Source of the DNA: Hippophae tibetana
Lineage: Eukaryota > Streptophyta > Magnoliopsida > Rosales > Elaeagnaceae
DNA: 64,000 bases
Direction of reading: 5' to 3'
Assembly: GCA_037013495.1 (NCBI GenBank)
Contig: CM072802.1
Span: 42,384,501 to 42,448,500 of the forward strand
Shown: positions 23,864 to 37,452 of the stretch, one piece after another
How the letters are laid out: every line of letters begins with the position of its first letter
Position numbering within the stretch: position 1 is the first letter of the stretch
Program-made: the position numbers and the translations under genes
The notes under the pieces: model-generated
The model's database searches: none
Seen by the model: only the letters and a program-made list of their open reading frames with translations
What the model was told of the DNA's origin: nothing

Positions 23864-24407
23864 TATATATCTATTTTTTTTATCTCACTAACATGTGACA
23901 ATTGTTAGTAAATATTTAAAGATATATCAGAAAAAAGAGAATACTGAAAAAAATAGATTTTGAAAAAAAAAGAAAAAAGAAAAAAGAAAAGAAAAAAAAC
24001 TGGTTATTGTATGTGATGTTAAATCCCAAATTGGGAAGTATTTATTGTGATGATAGAAGATCTCTTGTTTCAATCCTAAAATGATGTGTTTAGGAAAAAT
24101 TGAGCTAAATATATCATTTACCCTACCTTATGAGACTTGTGATTTCATTAAAATCAGTTTGATTTTATATTTGCATAAACTGATCCGGATTGCATGTGAT
24201 GAAATATGAAAAGACTTCACACACACACTAAAATTTATTGTGAAAATGTAATATATTTTTAAATTGATTTTGATACTTAGATAAAATTCTTTTATTTCTT
24301 TGAGTTATGTAATTTGGAATGACTAAAAAGAAATATTTTGAAAATCACTATTTTAAATGCAGTTATCTTTGTTTTATTTCTTTCCTTTTGCTCGAGGACT
24401 AGCAAAA

Positions 24408-24424
24408 TCTTAAGTTTGGGGTGT
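24408..24424 (+). other. Athila-1 polypurine-type tract
   Basis: AAATCTTAAGTTTGGGGTGT directly precedes the 3' LTR start (TGATAAC at 24,425). A close copy of this motif (TTAAGTTTGGGGGTGG, about 23,323) also lies mid-interior, a known oddity of this group. Confidence 0.7.
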
Positions 24425-25537
24425 TGATAACTATATTTTATATAGTTATTTTCATCTATTTTATTAACTATAATTGCTATGTTCTTCATATTTTTAGTTA
24501 ATTTTAGTTTAATAAATTAGTATTTGATGTTTATTTGTTAAGGAATATATTTTTAAGAAAATTAATTAATTTGAATCGAAAACGTACTTAATTACAAATT
24601 TATGTCCAAAAATATAATTTCAAATAAATGAGTGCTTAATTGGAATTTATAAAAGTCGAAAATGTAATTTAAATTAAAATCGAGCTTAATTTTAATTATT
24701 AAAAGTTTAAAATTTAATTTAAATTAGAAAAGGTCTTAATTGTAATTAAAGAAAGTTTAAAATGTAATTTGAATTAAATTTGTGGGTCAAAATGAAATTA
24801 ATTAAAGTTATTTTTCTACGCAGGAGAGAAGAAGACCATGTGCCACCATCCATGCACGGAATGTACGCCGTTAGATCAAAGAATAAACGGTTAGGATACG
24901 TGCGTGTCATTCAAACCATCCAAAGAGAGTGGGATTAGGGTTTCTTCTATCACGCGGCTCGGTGCATAAGTGGGGCCCACCTGCTGCGCAGGCCGGCATA
25001 CAGGGTAGGACCCACGTGTCTAACGCGTTCTAGCCGCTGTCTCCCCACATTCGCGTGCCTCTTTTCCCGTGCGGTCGATCCACATGTGCCCGGTTATACT
25101 ACGAATCACAAGCTGCCACATGTCCCACTTTATCTTGCAGCCAATCATGTTCTAACACGTGGCATGTTACGGTGAGTACGAAAGCGTAGGATCACGCATT
25201 GCAGCCATTGTCTCCCACGTTCTCGCGCCTATAATCTCGTGCGGCATTTCCGCATGCTCCCGTCCTTGATAGCGAGTGATATGCTGCCACGTGTCCCACT
25301 TTAAATTTCAGCGAATCATATCGCGACACGTGGCAACATGAATTGAAAAAAAAATAGAGACGCACATGTTCATAGTTTGCGTTTTCGATACCAGTTTTTC
25401 GTTTTCGATACATTTTGTCCCCTCACGCGTATTATTTTATTATTTTCCTCACACCTATATGTCCCCCGTGTATTAAAAAAAAAAATTTTAAATGTATTTT
25501 TTTTAGAAATTTGATGTTATAAATAGGGGATATTATG
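24425..25537 (+). repeat. Athila-1 3' LTR, truncated
   Basis: It is collinear with 20,883 onward, including the G-box block and the TATA box, up to 'GGGATATTATGA'. There the sequence switches to S2. About 0.8 kb of the LTR end is missing, so no target duplication can be checked. Confidence 0.88.
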
Positions 25538-27179
25538 ATTAATCTAAGGAAGTAATATATGTAGTTTTTAATTTATTATTCAAACTTTTAAAAATGAAAT
25601 GAAATCTTAAACATCCTGTAACGATATTTTAATTTTTGTTTCTTAATCTAATGACATAAAAAAATAAACATAAATATGGATTCAATAAATAATAATGCAA
25701 ATTTTTATTATTTCATAAAAGTAGAGTATTTATGTATATAATAATTAAGTTAATTATGTTTGCTTATATAATTAAAGTTATTAAAGATATAATTTGATAT
25801 TTATTGATTTTTTCTTTTTTGTATGAAATTGTCGTTAGGTAGGGTCCAAATTCTTTTGTTTAATATTATTTAACTAATATCCTTACGCGGGTCTATTAAT
25901 TAATTAAGTTTTAAATTTCATCTTTATTTATAAGAAAATTGTAAACCATCTAATCACAAATGGCGAAGTAAGTTAATTAAATTTTATTCAAGATGTCCAA
26001 ATTAAACCTAAGAATTTAATTATCTGAGTACTAACTTTTAAGTTTTAAAATCATTACCGAAAATATATCGTTAATACATTTTTGAAAAATATTTCTTATA
26101 AAAATACATTTAAAATAGAGTTTTACTCTAACTACTGGACGATTATATCAATAAATAAAAGAGAAATACTCTAAATTATACCGGATAATTAAACCTTATA
26201 ATCTAATTTTTAGATTTAATTTTGTAATGAAAAATAATATATTTCTCTCTAACATTCTTAATATAAAATCTTAAATAAAAATAAAATAATTTATTTTATA
26301 GAAATGTTTATCTATTTAATATTCACAAGCCTAAAACATGAATTTTATATGATATTTACAAACAACCATCCCTGTTTAATATAATCATAGAAAAATTAAA
26401 TATAACATATAAGAAAAAAACATAAAAATAACAATAAATAATTCATTTTAAAATTATATCTCAAAAGAATCCTTATAGAACCTCGATGCAAATTCCATTT
26501 AAGAAAAACGTCCAAACAAATTTGTATTTCCGTTTATTGAATCAAAAACTAGAAATCTACAAGATCATAACTATACCTTCTTAAAAAGAGAAGAACTTTA
26601 AAACTAAAAACTAAAAAAAAAACTTTCTAGAGTGAGAAAGCTAAAGAGAGAAAGAGTGGAAAGAATTGTGTGTTTTTTACAATGGGGGAGAGGGTCATTC
26701 TATAGGTAAGAAAAAGGTAAAAAGAAGTGGGAAAATATCTCAAAATTTGATTTTGGACGTGTCTGGACAGGTTGGCATGCGTGTGGGGGCAAGATTTGCG
26801 GTAGACGGGTGTTTGGCGCACGTGAGCACGCACATGACAAGCATAGGTGTGTGTTGGCTACCCGCGAGGATGTGCTAGGCGTGTGCTGGGCTTGCACGTG
26901 GGACTCGGCATGGACGTCTGATGGCATGCACAAGACTCGTCATTTTTGACCTTTTCTCATTTGTTTCTCAACATATTTGTGATGTATTGCCTCCAATATT
27001 TTTCTTCAAGTTTTTAAGTTATTTTTGAACAAAAATACCTAAAAAATAATAAAAATACCTATGATTCCGAAAAGACAAATTTATATAAAAATACGATAAA
27101 ATCATTCCAATATAAATCTATTTAATCAATTAAAGTAAATTAAATTATGATAATTTTAGTACTTTTTGAGAACTTATCA
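25538..27179 (-). mobile_element. S2: Athila-family LTR, truncated at one end
   Basis: The right end (AACTTATCA, 27,179) is the family LTR start on the minus strand. The body follows S3 and S4, for example 'GTTTTTAATTTATTATTCAAAC' and the GC-rich block at 26,745-26,935. The left end joins Athila-1 inside the first hundred bases of the LTR end, so a deletion fused the two elements. It is a single LTR without interior. Confidence 0.75.
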
Positions 27180-27480
27180 GTAACCATATGACTTCATCAC
27201 AAGAGCAGTCTATTAAATTGTTTTTCTCCGTGCCATCATCTCAAACTGATGTTCCATGTTTAGAGGACAATACCTTATTAGATGTCCATGGTGTTGGTTC
27301 TTCTGATTATGGAGAACAAGAAAAGGATGATTTTCAACGTGAAGAAGTTGGTGCTTCTAAGTCTAATCCTCTAGATATGGATTCACTTTTTTACTAGTTG
27401 AAAAGCTACCTAGATTTGGAATTTAATTTTTTCAGAGTTATGGTTGGATCATTTGAGGCTATCATAAATAAAAAAGATTG
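27180..27480 (+). pseudogene. Middle exon remnant of the Ulp1 transposon gene
   Basis: A 69-codon frame (27,188-27,397) encodes an acidic, low-complexity linker (DYGEQEKDDFQREEVGASK). After one stop, a helix-like 'LKSYLDLEFNFFRVMVGSFEAII' follows and ends near a GGTAGG donor at about 27,490. Such acidic linkers and helical segments lie between DUF1985 and the peptidase domain in this family. The link to the pieces at 20.4 kb and 45.4 kb is inferred from strand, order and the continuous intronic repeat. Confidence 0.4.
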
Positions 27481-27559
27481 ATTCTTTTGAGGGTAGGTTT
27501 GTTAGAGTTATTGTACTTTGTTTTTTGTATTCATTTTTTGGGTGGTATTTAGTTGTAAG

Positions 27560-27706
27560 CATGTATCATTTTTCACAAGTTTAATATAGGGATGGCTTAC
27601 TAGTGTTATGGTATGGAGTTTCTCTCTTATAGTCCTTACCATGACACTTTTAGGGCATTTTCCTAGTGTGGGAAGGCTTACTATTGGCATGCAATATCAT
27701 GGTAAG
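27560..27706. repeat. Intronic ~158-bp tandem repeat, left part
   Basis: The sequence 'GGGAAGGCTTACTATTGGCATGCAATATCATGGTAAG' matches the unit seen at 42,376-42,700 and 45,041-45,340. The array is cut here by the Athila-2 insertion and resumes at 42,375 after the duplicated GTAAG. Confidence 0.75.
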
Positions 27707-29287
27707 TGATGTGCCAAAACTTGGTGTACAAATTTAGTATATTTTTATAAATAGCTTGCAAGTACACGAATCACTATTATAAAATGATAAGTATACATTC
27801 AAGGTCGGTCTAAATAGGAATCATATGGTTTTTAAATAATTCAAGAAATTCTTAAAAATAAAAATAAAAACCTAAATATTCTATTACAATTATTTGGTTT
27901 GATAAATTCTAAACTAATAACATAAAATAAAGAATATATTCAATAAAACAATTGGAAAGTAAACATTTACATTCTGTGAGGTATTTATGGGATGTATTAA
28001 GTTAGTTAATTATGCTTATTCAGTATTAATTAAGATATTAAAGATATGAATTAAGATTATTGATTTTTTCTTTTATGTATGAAAATATCCTACAACATGG
28101 ATCCTTTTCTTTATTAATTAAATTTTAACTAGCCACCTTCTATCGGACCAACAATTTAAACTTTCATCAAGTTATCAAAGTTAGATTAATGATTTAAGTA
28201 TTAAGAAAGTAACTTTGGAATTTTAAAACTACTACTAAAAATATGTCATCAATATATTTTTAAATAGTAATACTTGTAAAAATCTTTGAAATATAGCATA
28301 ACTATAATTACATCTAACATCTAAGAATATTACTTTAAATCAGATTCAGATAATTAAATCCTAAATCTAGCTCTTTATGTTTATTACAAAATATATATTT
28401 TCAATATATGTTTCTTTAACAAACTTCATTTAAATATTTATAAAAAAAATAAAAATTAATTTATTTTATAAAAAAATGTTTCAAATTCTTTAATATTTGA
28501 CAAGCATAACAATATTACGAATATCTATATTATTTTCAACAAGACATGCTTAATTTAATCAATTATCAATAAATTAAACATTACATGTATAACAACACAT
28601 AAAATTAATTTAAAAGGAATACATCTAAATTATATCTCAAGTGTATTTTTATAGAACTTCAGTATTATTTCTATTCTTGAAAAGCCTCCAAATAGAATTG
28701 GTAACATTGTTTATTAAATCGAAAGTAAAACTATTAAAAAGCTTAAATTATGTTCAACTCTCCATTTAAGAGAAGAATTTTAAAACTAAGAAAAAAAACT
28801 AGAGAAAAACTATAAAATATTAGCTGTGAAATGGATGATATGAAATGAAAGGCGTAGATCTTTATATAACTGTAGAAAAGAGAGAAAAGTGGATCTTGAT
28901 TGAGAAATCATGGTGCACATTTTTCTTTCCCACATCATGCGTTTAATCTGAACATGTTTCAATTAGATGCATTGAACCTAGAGTGCTTTTAGAACGTATT
29001 TTGAATTTCACCCCTTATATTTTTTTGAAACATATGTAAAAAAAAATATAAGGCTTACATATGTTTTGTCTTTTATTCTTCTTTGTTTGCAATAAATGCT
29101 TTAAGGTGAAATTATTTGATTTAAATTATTTTGAAATAAAAAATACCTGGAAAATAACTAAATACTCCTTATTCTAAAAGCATTGATTTGTTCTAATATT
29201 AACAGAATTATGCAAAACATAAATATAATTTGACACTAAAGTGCCTGTAAATCACTTTATTTTTTAGTGTTTTTCAAGTACTCATCA
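27707..29287 (-). repeat. Athila-2 3' LTR
   Basis: It starts TGATGTGCCAAAACTTGG and ends AAGTACTCATCA. On the minus strand the adjoining interior reads 'TTGCTAAGAGACTAGCAAAAAGC', the decayed Athila tract motif that precedes a 3' LTR. Confidence 0.85.
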
Positions 29288-31979
29288 TAACATTTAGCTA
29301 GCTTTTTGCTAGTCTCTTAGCAAGGAAGGTAGAAAACTAAAAATAAAAACTAAAATAAAATTAAACTATCTTAAATTATTTTTGTAGATTGATACGGTTG
29401 CATTTAGCATATGAACAAGTTTTTAAACCCCTAGGTTGCCTTAGTAGACAAGTTTAAGTCTTTTAAGGGTTTTCAAAGATGATACCCATAAAAAAAATAA
29501 CACACAAATAACAAACTAAAATTTAAACAAATTAAAAATTAAAATGACAAATAACAAAGTAAAAGAATAGCAAAACTTCTCATACTTTTAATTTTCTTTT
29601 AAGTTCTCAACTAAAATCCATAGCATAAATTATTTTAACATTCTAAACATTCATGTCTTACTATAATAATTAGTTGAAAATCATAGTTATAGTCAAATAA
29701 AAAATATTTCAATAATAATTTGCCCAATTTTAGTGTTTGGCATCCGAATTTATTTCTCCTCACAATTCATACTCTCAAAATAACACTGATCCTATTGGTT
29801 GAAGTACTTATTCAAAGGTATATTTGAATTGATTTTATGTAGAGAAATGAACTAATAGGTTCACATATGTTCAAAGAAAAAAAACTCAAAGTAGTGCATA
29901 ATATTGATTTCATGAAAGGAATTGAGTGAAAGAATTTATAAAGAAATCAAATATTATCCTTATGTATCAATAAAATTCATCAAATAAAATGTTTAAGTTA
30001 CATGCCTTTGAGAGATGAAGAAAATGCAATGAAGAATTTATTTCCTATCTTTCTTTTGTATTTAACCATTTCTCACAACTTTGTAAGATATTTTTGGGTA
30101 ATAGTATTTAGTTTTCTCTATTTTCTTATTTTTCTTTAACTATTTTTTAGAGATATTCTTTATATATATATATATATATATATATAGTTTGTGCATATTT
30201 TTGTATGATTTAATGAGTGGTTAACTTTTGGCTTTACTTTTGTATTGGCTTAGGTAACCTCACTTTTTTAGAAGTCATACATGAATAAAGAGAAAGGAAT
30301 ATACTATATATTTCTACTGAAGTCATTCAATTTAAGTAATATAAATAAATATATGATACTTTATTAAACCTAAAAGTAATAGCATTCAATGCAAAACCCA
30401 TAGAGATCATCTAATAATTTGAAATTGATAAGAAAAGTGTTTAAAAGAGTAGAAAAATATTATCACTCAAAATAGAGAGATAATGACTCAAAATATTCTC
30501 ACAAGGTAGTCTCTATTATTTGATTTCTAAACACCGGTTTTAGGTTTATTGTAATTTCTACACTTTATCATGAAATAAAAATTATGAAAAAAACTAACTA
30601 ATTATAACATTACTCTATGAAATATTTAAAAATTTAATCTAACAATGCAAAGACTTAATTATTTACTTAAAATTAAATAAAAGACGTGATAATTTTACAA
30701 GAAGTTTTTTTAAAATTAAGCTAAAAATTCCTAATCCAATAAATTAAAACACCAAAAAATAAGTAAAAATGTAAACATATGTTTAAGTAAAAATTTTAAA
30801 TTAGTTTAATTTTACAAATATGTAACTTTTCCTACCCTCAACCTAGAACTTATATTACCTCAATGTAGCAATTGTAAATTATAAAGAAAGAGTAAAGACT
30901 AGAAAAATTACCCATTTGGTGAACCTGCTTAAGTATTGATGTGGAATTACATGTGCATCTATCATTCTATACATTTAAATTTATAAAAATAGAATACTAT
31001 GTACTTTTCACAAATTTTAACAAATATTTATAAAATTAACATTTCGAAACGATGTTCACAAGACAGGAAACAAAAATAAATAACATAAAAAAACAAATAT
31101 AAAAAAACTATTAATTTATAAAAGAAATAACATTACCTAAAAATGATGAGTTACCTCCCATCTAGTGCCATTTTAATGTCTTAGCAAGACGCGTCTTAGG
31201 ACATTTCCATTTTCAAAATTTAATATATTCAATGTCCCTTTCATAATTGAGTTTGTATTTGTAGGTTCTTGAAAATGTACAGATAGTATATGCTTGAATA
31301 TGTACAAATTTTGCACAAAGGCTATCATTAAAAAACTCCCTTTATGGACATAAACTACTATTTTGGTAAAGACTTACTAATAAGTACATGGTGCTTCTCG
31401 TTGAATTTTAGGTTTCTTGCACAAACGCAATAACAAAATTGTTAGATTTGACAAGGTTATCTTTCTGTATAATTAGATCACTATACCATACCCTTTGGAT
31501 ATATTAAAAATTTATATATTAATTTTAAGGAAATAGTTGGGTTTTAGATCATTATTCCTAGCTATAAATATAACAAATAAGACATTAAATTTAATAGTGA
31601 CTATCTCATTTTTATTATTAATAGTGATATTAAAATTTTCAGAATTTTTGGAAGTAGTTTCAATTTTTTTTAATTAATATTATAACTTATCTAATATTAA
31701 GTAAAAAATAAAAAATTAATTACTAAACAAAAATAAATAAAAGAAAACAAAAAATAAAGAACTAAAAATAAATAATTAAAAGAAATCATAAAAATAAAAT
31801 AAAGAAACAAAAGAAAATAATAATAAATGAAATAAAAATAAAATAAATAAGAGAAAAAAATAACAAAAACAAATAAAATTAGTAGATAAATAAAAAAGAA
31901 AATAAATATAAATAAAAGATAATAAACAAAATAAGTTACACAAAAATAGTAAATAAAAATACTAATAAAAAAGAAATGA
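29288..31979 (-). mobile_element. Athila-2 interior (3' non-coding part)
   Basis: It is collinear on the minus strand with Athila-3 57.7-59.7 kb, sharing 'GGTAACTTTTCC..CCTCAA' type blocks, a (TA)n run at 30,163-30,186 and the 'CACTAGATGGGAGGTAACTC' motif (plus about 31,150). It lacks the MITE present in Athila-3, so 29,796-29,810 is an empty site. From 31,690 on it is almost pure A/T low complexity. Confidence 0.7.
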
Positions 31980-32916
31980 CAATTAGTAAATTAATAAAAA
32001 AATAATTATATAATTTAATAACCTAAGCAAATCGACCATACAAGCAATCACGTGTAAAAATAAAGTGTGAAAATGAAAGAATAATATGTGAAATTTTTAG
32101 GTGAAAATAACCTAGGTCATAACCATAACTTAAGAGGAAAACTACTAATCAACCAGATTACCTAACTTTCTACTATGAAAACCATATGTTCAAGTATAAA
32201 CTCGATCTTATACTACTTTTCCTAGGATACTGCCACAATGTACTTTACTTACGAGTATGTACTCTGTTATCACAATTTCTAATAGTAGTGTGAGTAGTAT
32301 CTAGACCAATATTCCAATAAGCTTCACACTAATCAGATTGGTCAATTGCAAAAGGGTTAGCATAAAAACCTAAGTGCACGTGTCTGTTCTAAAATGGATT
32401 TAACAATGAATAATTTTAGCTAGATGATTCAAAACATATGTCACTTAAATCAAATTCATTAGCAAATTCTAGAGAAAAAGATTAAACACAAATTCAATAA
32501 AAATAATTTATTCAAAATTTAATATTTAAATTAAATAATTATGATCACTCATATAATTATTTTAATTTAAATATGCAAAATTTTAACCACAGAATAAACT
32601 ATATAAATATAAAAAGTATGGAAGAAATAAACTAATAAATATAAAAATTTAAAACACAATCAACAATTTATGATTCTCTCAATTAATATCTATTCTCATG
32701 TGTGTTGTCACTCAATCATCATACATATGCCGCCAATCTCATATACGTATATATTAACTATCTTCACAATATATATATATATATATTTCCTATATCATCC
32801 AGCGGCACTCCTCTTATAATAATTTTCTTCTTCTGTAGTTTGTGGCAGATTCGGCATACTCAGCAATACACACTCGGAAGCTTCAGTCAATCCCTCTCCA
32901 ACCCTAATATGTATAG

Positions 32917-32978
<62 letters not shown>

Positions 32979-33290
32979 CTAATACTATTAGGACTAAATA
33001 ATTTTTGGACTTAATTTTTCAAAACCCATTAAGAATCTTAATGTTATAAAAAGACATTTTTATGGCACATCTTAATAATATTTAAATGCATCTAAGAAAT
33101 AACTAATTGATAATTTCATAAACTAATTCAAGTTTAAATAAATATTTTAGCATAAAAAATAATTTTAGATTTATAAACATGTGCTATTAAATATTTGAGA
33201 ATAATTCTATATATTGTAGTTATAATAAAAAATATACTTGAAATATGACTATCTAACATTCTGATGTTTCTTTGACTTTGCTTGATAAAC
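31980..33290 (-). repeat. Sire-2 3' LTR (approximate limits)
   Basis: It is collinear with 38,690-39,977, for example 'AGAATAATATGTGAAATTTTTAGG', 'GGTTAGCATAAAAACC' and 'TTATATAGATAATAATAATAA'. The left limit fades into low-complexity DNA. On the right, similarity stops near 33,290, although a purine tract further right (33,693) leaves the true start open. Confidence 0.7.
32917..32977. repeat. (TAA)n microsatellite
   Basis: About 20 units lie in the Sire-2 3' LTR. The matching place in the 5' LTR (39,654-39,666) has only three to four units. Confidence 0.92.
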
Positions 33291-34790
33291 TTGATAACGA
33301 GCTTAAAAACAAGTTTACATATAAATATTTTATCAATGAAAATAGTCATTTTCATGTAGCAAAACCTCTCACTCACTATATGACACTCATAAGAGTAATG
33401 TAAAAATAAATTGATATTATAGATTCCATAGTAAAACTATCCTATGGTCCGGTGAATCCATCTTCGTTGAAATTTGACAAGCTTGTAAGTAACATAATTA
33501 ACATAGATAAAGCATACGAAAAATTGGCTTGAAAGCCTCATTGTACATTAGTTCAGTTTACATAAAAATAAACAAAGTGTAAAAAATAATCATGTAGTGC
33601 ATGCATTTATACCAATCAAGCTTAACATAAGCCTAACTAAATTTGTTCTTTTCTTATACGTATAACAAAATAAAACATGAAAGTGAAACACACTCTCCCC
33701 TCTTTTGACATACGAGAAGGACAAAGCAATAAAGCTAAACTCTTGCTAAAGATAGAACAATGTAGAAGCAGATTAATGCATAAGTACAATGTGGTTTAAA
33801 ATCCCCCTAAGTTATGTAACTCCATAACTTAAAAATAAATTAAAAAGTTAATAAATAAAAGAAGATATAAATGAGTAAAAATTTGATTTTTTTTTCATAA
33901 GTAACCACATAAAATATTAAACTTATTTAATCATAAACGAATACATAACTAAGAGATAACTCATCATCTTAACTCAAATTTTTATTATCTATTGTATAAA
34001 TAAACAAGTAGAGCAGAAGATGCACACATACACACACATACTTTGCACTTATAATGACATATTGACATTTACTTAAAAATAGTATATATGTTTAAATTCC
34101 ACAAAAATGTCAATTAAGTTATTTATGATCAATCAAGGAAGACTCAAAAGAAAAAAAATATCACTATCATGTAAAATTATAATCGAGTCTTAAATCTCAC
34201 AAAATAAAATATATCTACCAAAAGATGACTGAATTTTTTTTTCTTCATTTTATAAATGAGGCAAATGATTTTTTAACCTCTATTGACCCTTTCTTTTTGT
34301 GCATTCCAAGTACAAGTTTTATAAGCAATTACTTTTTGAACAATCTTTATTCTTTTATTTGCACGAGCCATAAAAGTAGCATGATGAATTTCACACTAGT
34401 TGTGAGGTAGTCCTCTCCGCTCATTATGGTAACTTCACACATCACAGTAGGTAGCATACGGTAAAATTTTAAAAAGAAATAAATAGAATCTAACACAATT
34501 TTACAATCAAGATTAGTTGAATTCCTAGAGTATTTCAAGAGAATTCATAAATTTTAAGTGTAACATATATGTGTGTTCATAAGCGTGTGAATAAGTTCAT
34601 GTTAACCTTGATAATCACATGTACAAGAATATGTGTGTGCATAAGTAAAAATTATAGAATAATTTATACAATAAATATCAAAATTAGTTAAATCACAAAA
34701 AATAAGGTTATATATATGTAAGTATTAAATAAGTCCAATATCGTGTTGGCCAAATAAGGATACTACTTCTTTCTTTCTTTCTCTCTCTCT

Positions 34791-35460
34791 CTATAATAAA
34801 GTTTGAAATTCATTTTGAGGGATAGATTCCAAGGCACTCCTAAGATACTCAAATCTTTGAGTGTCTATAACTTTGGTGAATATGTTAGCTAGTTGTCTCT
34901 CAGTAGGTGAAAACTCAAGTGTCACTACTTTCTCTTCAACTAATTCTCGAATAAAGTGATACCTAATGTCAATGTACTTAGTACTAGAATGTTGAACTAG
35001 ATTCTTAGAAATACATATACCACTAGAGTCATCACAATATAAGGGCATCATACCTTGTGGTTGACCGTAGTCCTTGAGCATGTTTTTCATCTAAAGAATT
35101 TGTGTGCAAGAGCTTCCTACAGTAATGTATTCTACCTAAGTTGTAGGGAGTGAGATAGAGTTCTACTTTTTACTATGCTAGGATACTAAGTTGGTCCCAA
35201 TGGTGAAGCAACCACCTGATGTGCTCTTCCTATCATCTTAGTTGCCTACCCATTCGACATCTGTATAACCATTTACTTTACAAGTAGTTTTAGTAGTAAA
35301 ATATAAACCATAGTTACTTGTTCCTGAGATATACATGATAATTCCTTTACATTCTCTGAGTGTGATTCCTTAGGGTTAGCTTGATAAGAGGCATACACAC
35401 CAATGCTAAAACATATGTTAGGCCTACTTGCAATGAGGTAAAGTAAACTACCTATCATAC
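34791..35460 (-). pseudogene. Sire-2 RNase H region
   Basis: Typical Copia wording: 'MIGSLLYLIASRPNICFSIG' then 'DDSSGICISKNLVQHSSTKYID' and 'TERQLANIFTKVIDTQRFEYL'. This is the end of the polyprotein. Confidence 0.88.
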
Positions 35461-35816
35461 TCCTATAATGGGTTTGATCAACACTTTTACCTTGAGTGTC
35501 CTTTGTAATATTTCAGCAGTTAGTACCTAAAGAAGTCCTTAATGGCCTGCTTATTTCAAGACCAAACATTTTAACAAGGTTGTAGGCATACTTGGTTTGA
35601 GAAATAAATATATTATCATGAGATTGTTGATTTGAAAACCAAGAAAAAAATTCATTTCAAATTCATTTGTCATAACATGCACAAAAATCATCCACTAGTG
35701 TACTAGATGTGGATCCAAAAACTATGTCATTCACATACATTTGAGCAATAAAGATCTCATCACTACTTTTAATGAATAAAGTCTTATCAAACCCCCTTCT
35801 CGAATAAATCCCTTAT

Positions 35817-36401
35817 TCAAGAGATAGTTGCTAAGTCTATAATACCATGCTCGAGGAGCTTGTTCAAACTATAAAGAGCTCTATTGAGTTTGTAAACATG
35901 ACTTGAAAATTTTGGATCAACAAATCCTTTTGGTTGTTCCACGTATACTTCCTCATTCAAAAATCCATTTAAAAAGGAAAACTTAACATCTATTTGATAT
36001 AATTTGAATTTCATATGACAAGCAATGGTAAGTAAAATCCTAATTGACTCCAACCTAGCTATAGGTGCAAATTTTTCATCAAAGTCAACTTCTTGCGTGT
36101 AGCCTTGAGCTACCAACCTAGCCTTATTTCTAACAACAATGTCATGCTCATCAAATTTATTTTTGAACACCCATTTAGTTCCAATAACATTTTTGTTTTT
36201 AGGCTTAGGTACTAATATCCACATATGATTTCTTTCAAATTGAGCTAACTCATCTTGTATGACATTTATCCAAAATTCATCCCTAAGGGCTTCATTCACA
36301 TTTTTTGGTTCAACATGAGAAATATAGCATAAATGGGTTACCTCGCTTATTTTCTTTCTTCTTGTTACCATGATTGCATTTGGATCTCCGATTATATTCA
36401 T
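35817..36401 (-). pseudogene. Sire-2 reverse transcriptase region
   Basis: Copia RT N-terminal half: '[20 protein letters not shown]', '[13 protein letters not shown]', '[14 protein letters not shown]' and '[20 protein letters not shown]'. The palm continues weakly to the left. It is part of a broken polyprotein. Confidence 0.9.
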
Positions 36402-36715
36402 AATAGGATGATGTTTTGAAGTACAAGTTGGATTTATTATTGATGAGGTTGATGCTTCTTTCTCATTTTCTTCTCTTTGTCAAAATCCTCCTCTTTTGTT
36501 CCAATTGTGTCATTGGTCATTGTTAATTGAGGTGCTATGAAATTTACTTCATTATCAACTTCTTAACCTGTAATTTTCTTATCAACATCATCTAAAGCAA
36601 CATTTATGGATTCCATAATAGCATTAGTTCTACAATTGAAGACTCTATAGGCTCTGTTGTTTAGGGAATAACTAAGAAATATACCTTCATCACTTCTTGA
36701 ATTAAACTTACCAAA

Positions 36716-37440
36716 CTATTCTTGATCCTTAAGTATGTAGCATTTACTTTCAAAAACATGGATGAATTTCAGATTGGGTTTTCTACCTCTCCACATCTCA
36801 TAGAGAGTTTGGTTTATACTTGGGTGAAGATATACACGATTCATAATGTGACATGTGGTGTTTATAGATTCAAGCCAAAACCTTTTGGAGACTCCCTTGG
36901 CATGTAGCGTTACTCTTGATATCTCTTGAAGTATCTTACATTTTCTTTCAACTATTCCATTTTGTTGAGGTGTGATGGGAGCAAAGAATTCCATAAAGAT
37001 ACCATGTTCTTTGTAGAAGTTAGAATACTTGGTATTTTTAAACTCTTTTTCATGGTCTGTTTTCAGTCTCTTGATGGTTACTATTTTGTGACCTACTTCA
37101 ACCTGCACTCTTGTACAATATGAGATGAAGAACTCAAAAGCATCTGACTCATCTTTAAGAAAGTCTACCTAAGTGTAGCAAGAAAAGTTAGCTACTACAA
37201 CTATGATATATTTCTTACCTCCAATACTTTCTATTCTTATAAGACCCATGAGGTCAATATGTATCAATTCCAATACTCTTTTTATATTGATACTCTTGAT
37301 CTTCTTATGAGCAATCCTAGTTTTTTTTTACCCAATTGACATGGTCCACATATAGGTGTTTCAATTTTTGGGAGAACGGGTAGACCACAAACAGTCTCAG
37401 TTTTACTTAATCTAACCAAATATTTAAAATTCATATGACC
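36716..37440 (-). pseudogene. Sire-2 integrase region
   Basis: The integrase core reads 'LKTDHEKEFKNTKYSNFYKE' with the second catalytic Asp region and 'APITPQQNGIVERKCKILQE' with the catalytic Glu region. 'FWLESINTTCHIMNRVYLHP' follows, all typical of Copia. Confidence 0.9.
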
Positions 37441-37452
37441 TAGCTTTTCATG

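Larger units (their letters stand above)
20883..25537 (+). mobile_element. Athila-1: non-autonomous Athila-type LTR element
   Basis: A 5' LTR of 1,910 bp is followed by a perfect tRNA-Asp primer-binding site. A non-coding interior of about 1.6 kb ends in a 'CTTAAGTTTGGGGTGT' tract, and a 3' LTR keeps the first 1.1 kb before being cut off at the junction with S2. The tRNA-Asp primer, the 'GAGGACTAGCAAAATCTTAAGTTTGGG' type tract (24,392-24,424) and the 'CAAGCGCTTCTTGGGAGG' motif (23,109) are hallmarks of the Athila group. No gag or pol is present, so it depends on another element. By eye the LTRs differ by about 3-4 percent over the first 400 bp, making it one of the younger insertions. Confidence 0.85.

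Noticed and set aside
36722-37123. Plus-strand frames of 61-65 codons
   Set aside because: Antisense to the Sire-2 integrase region.
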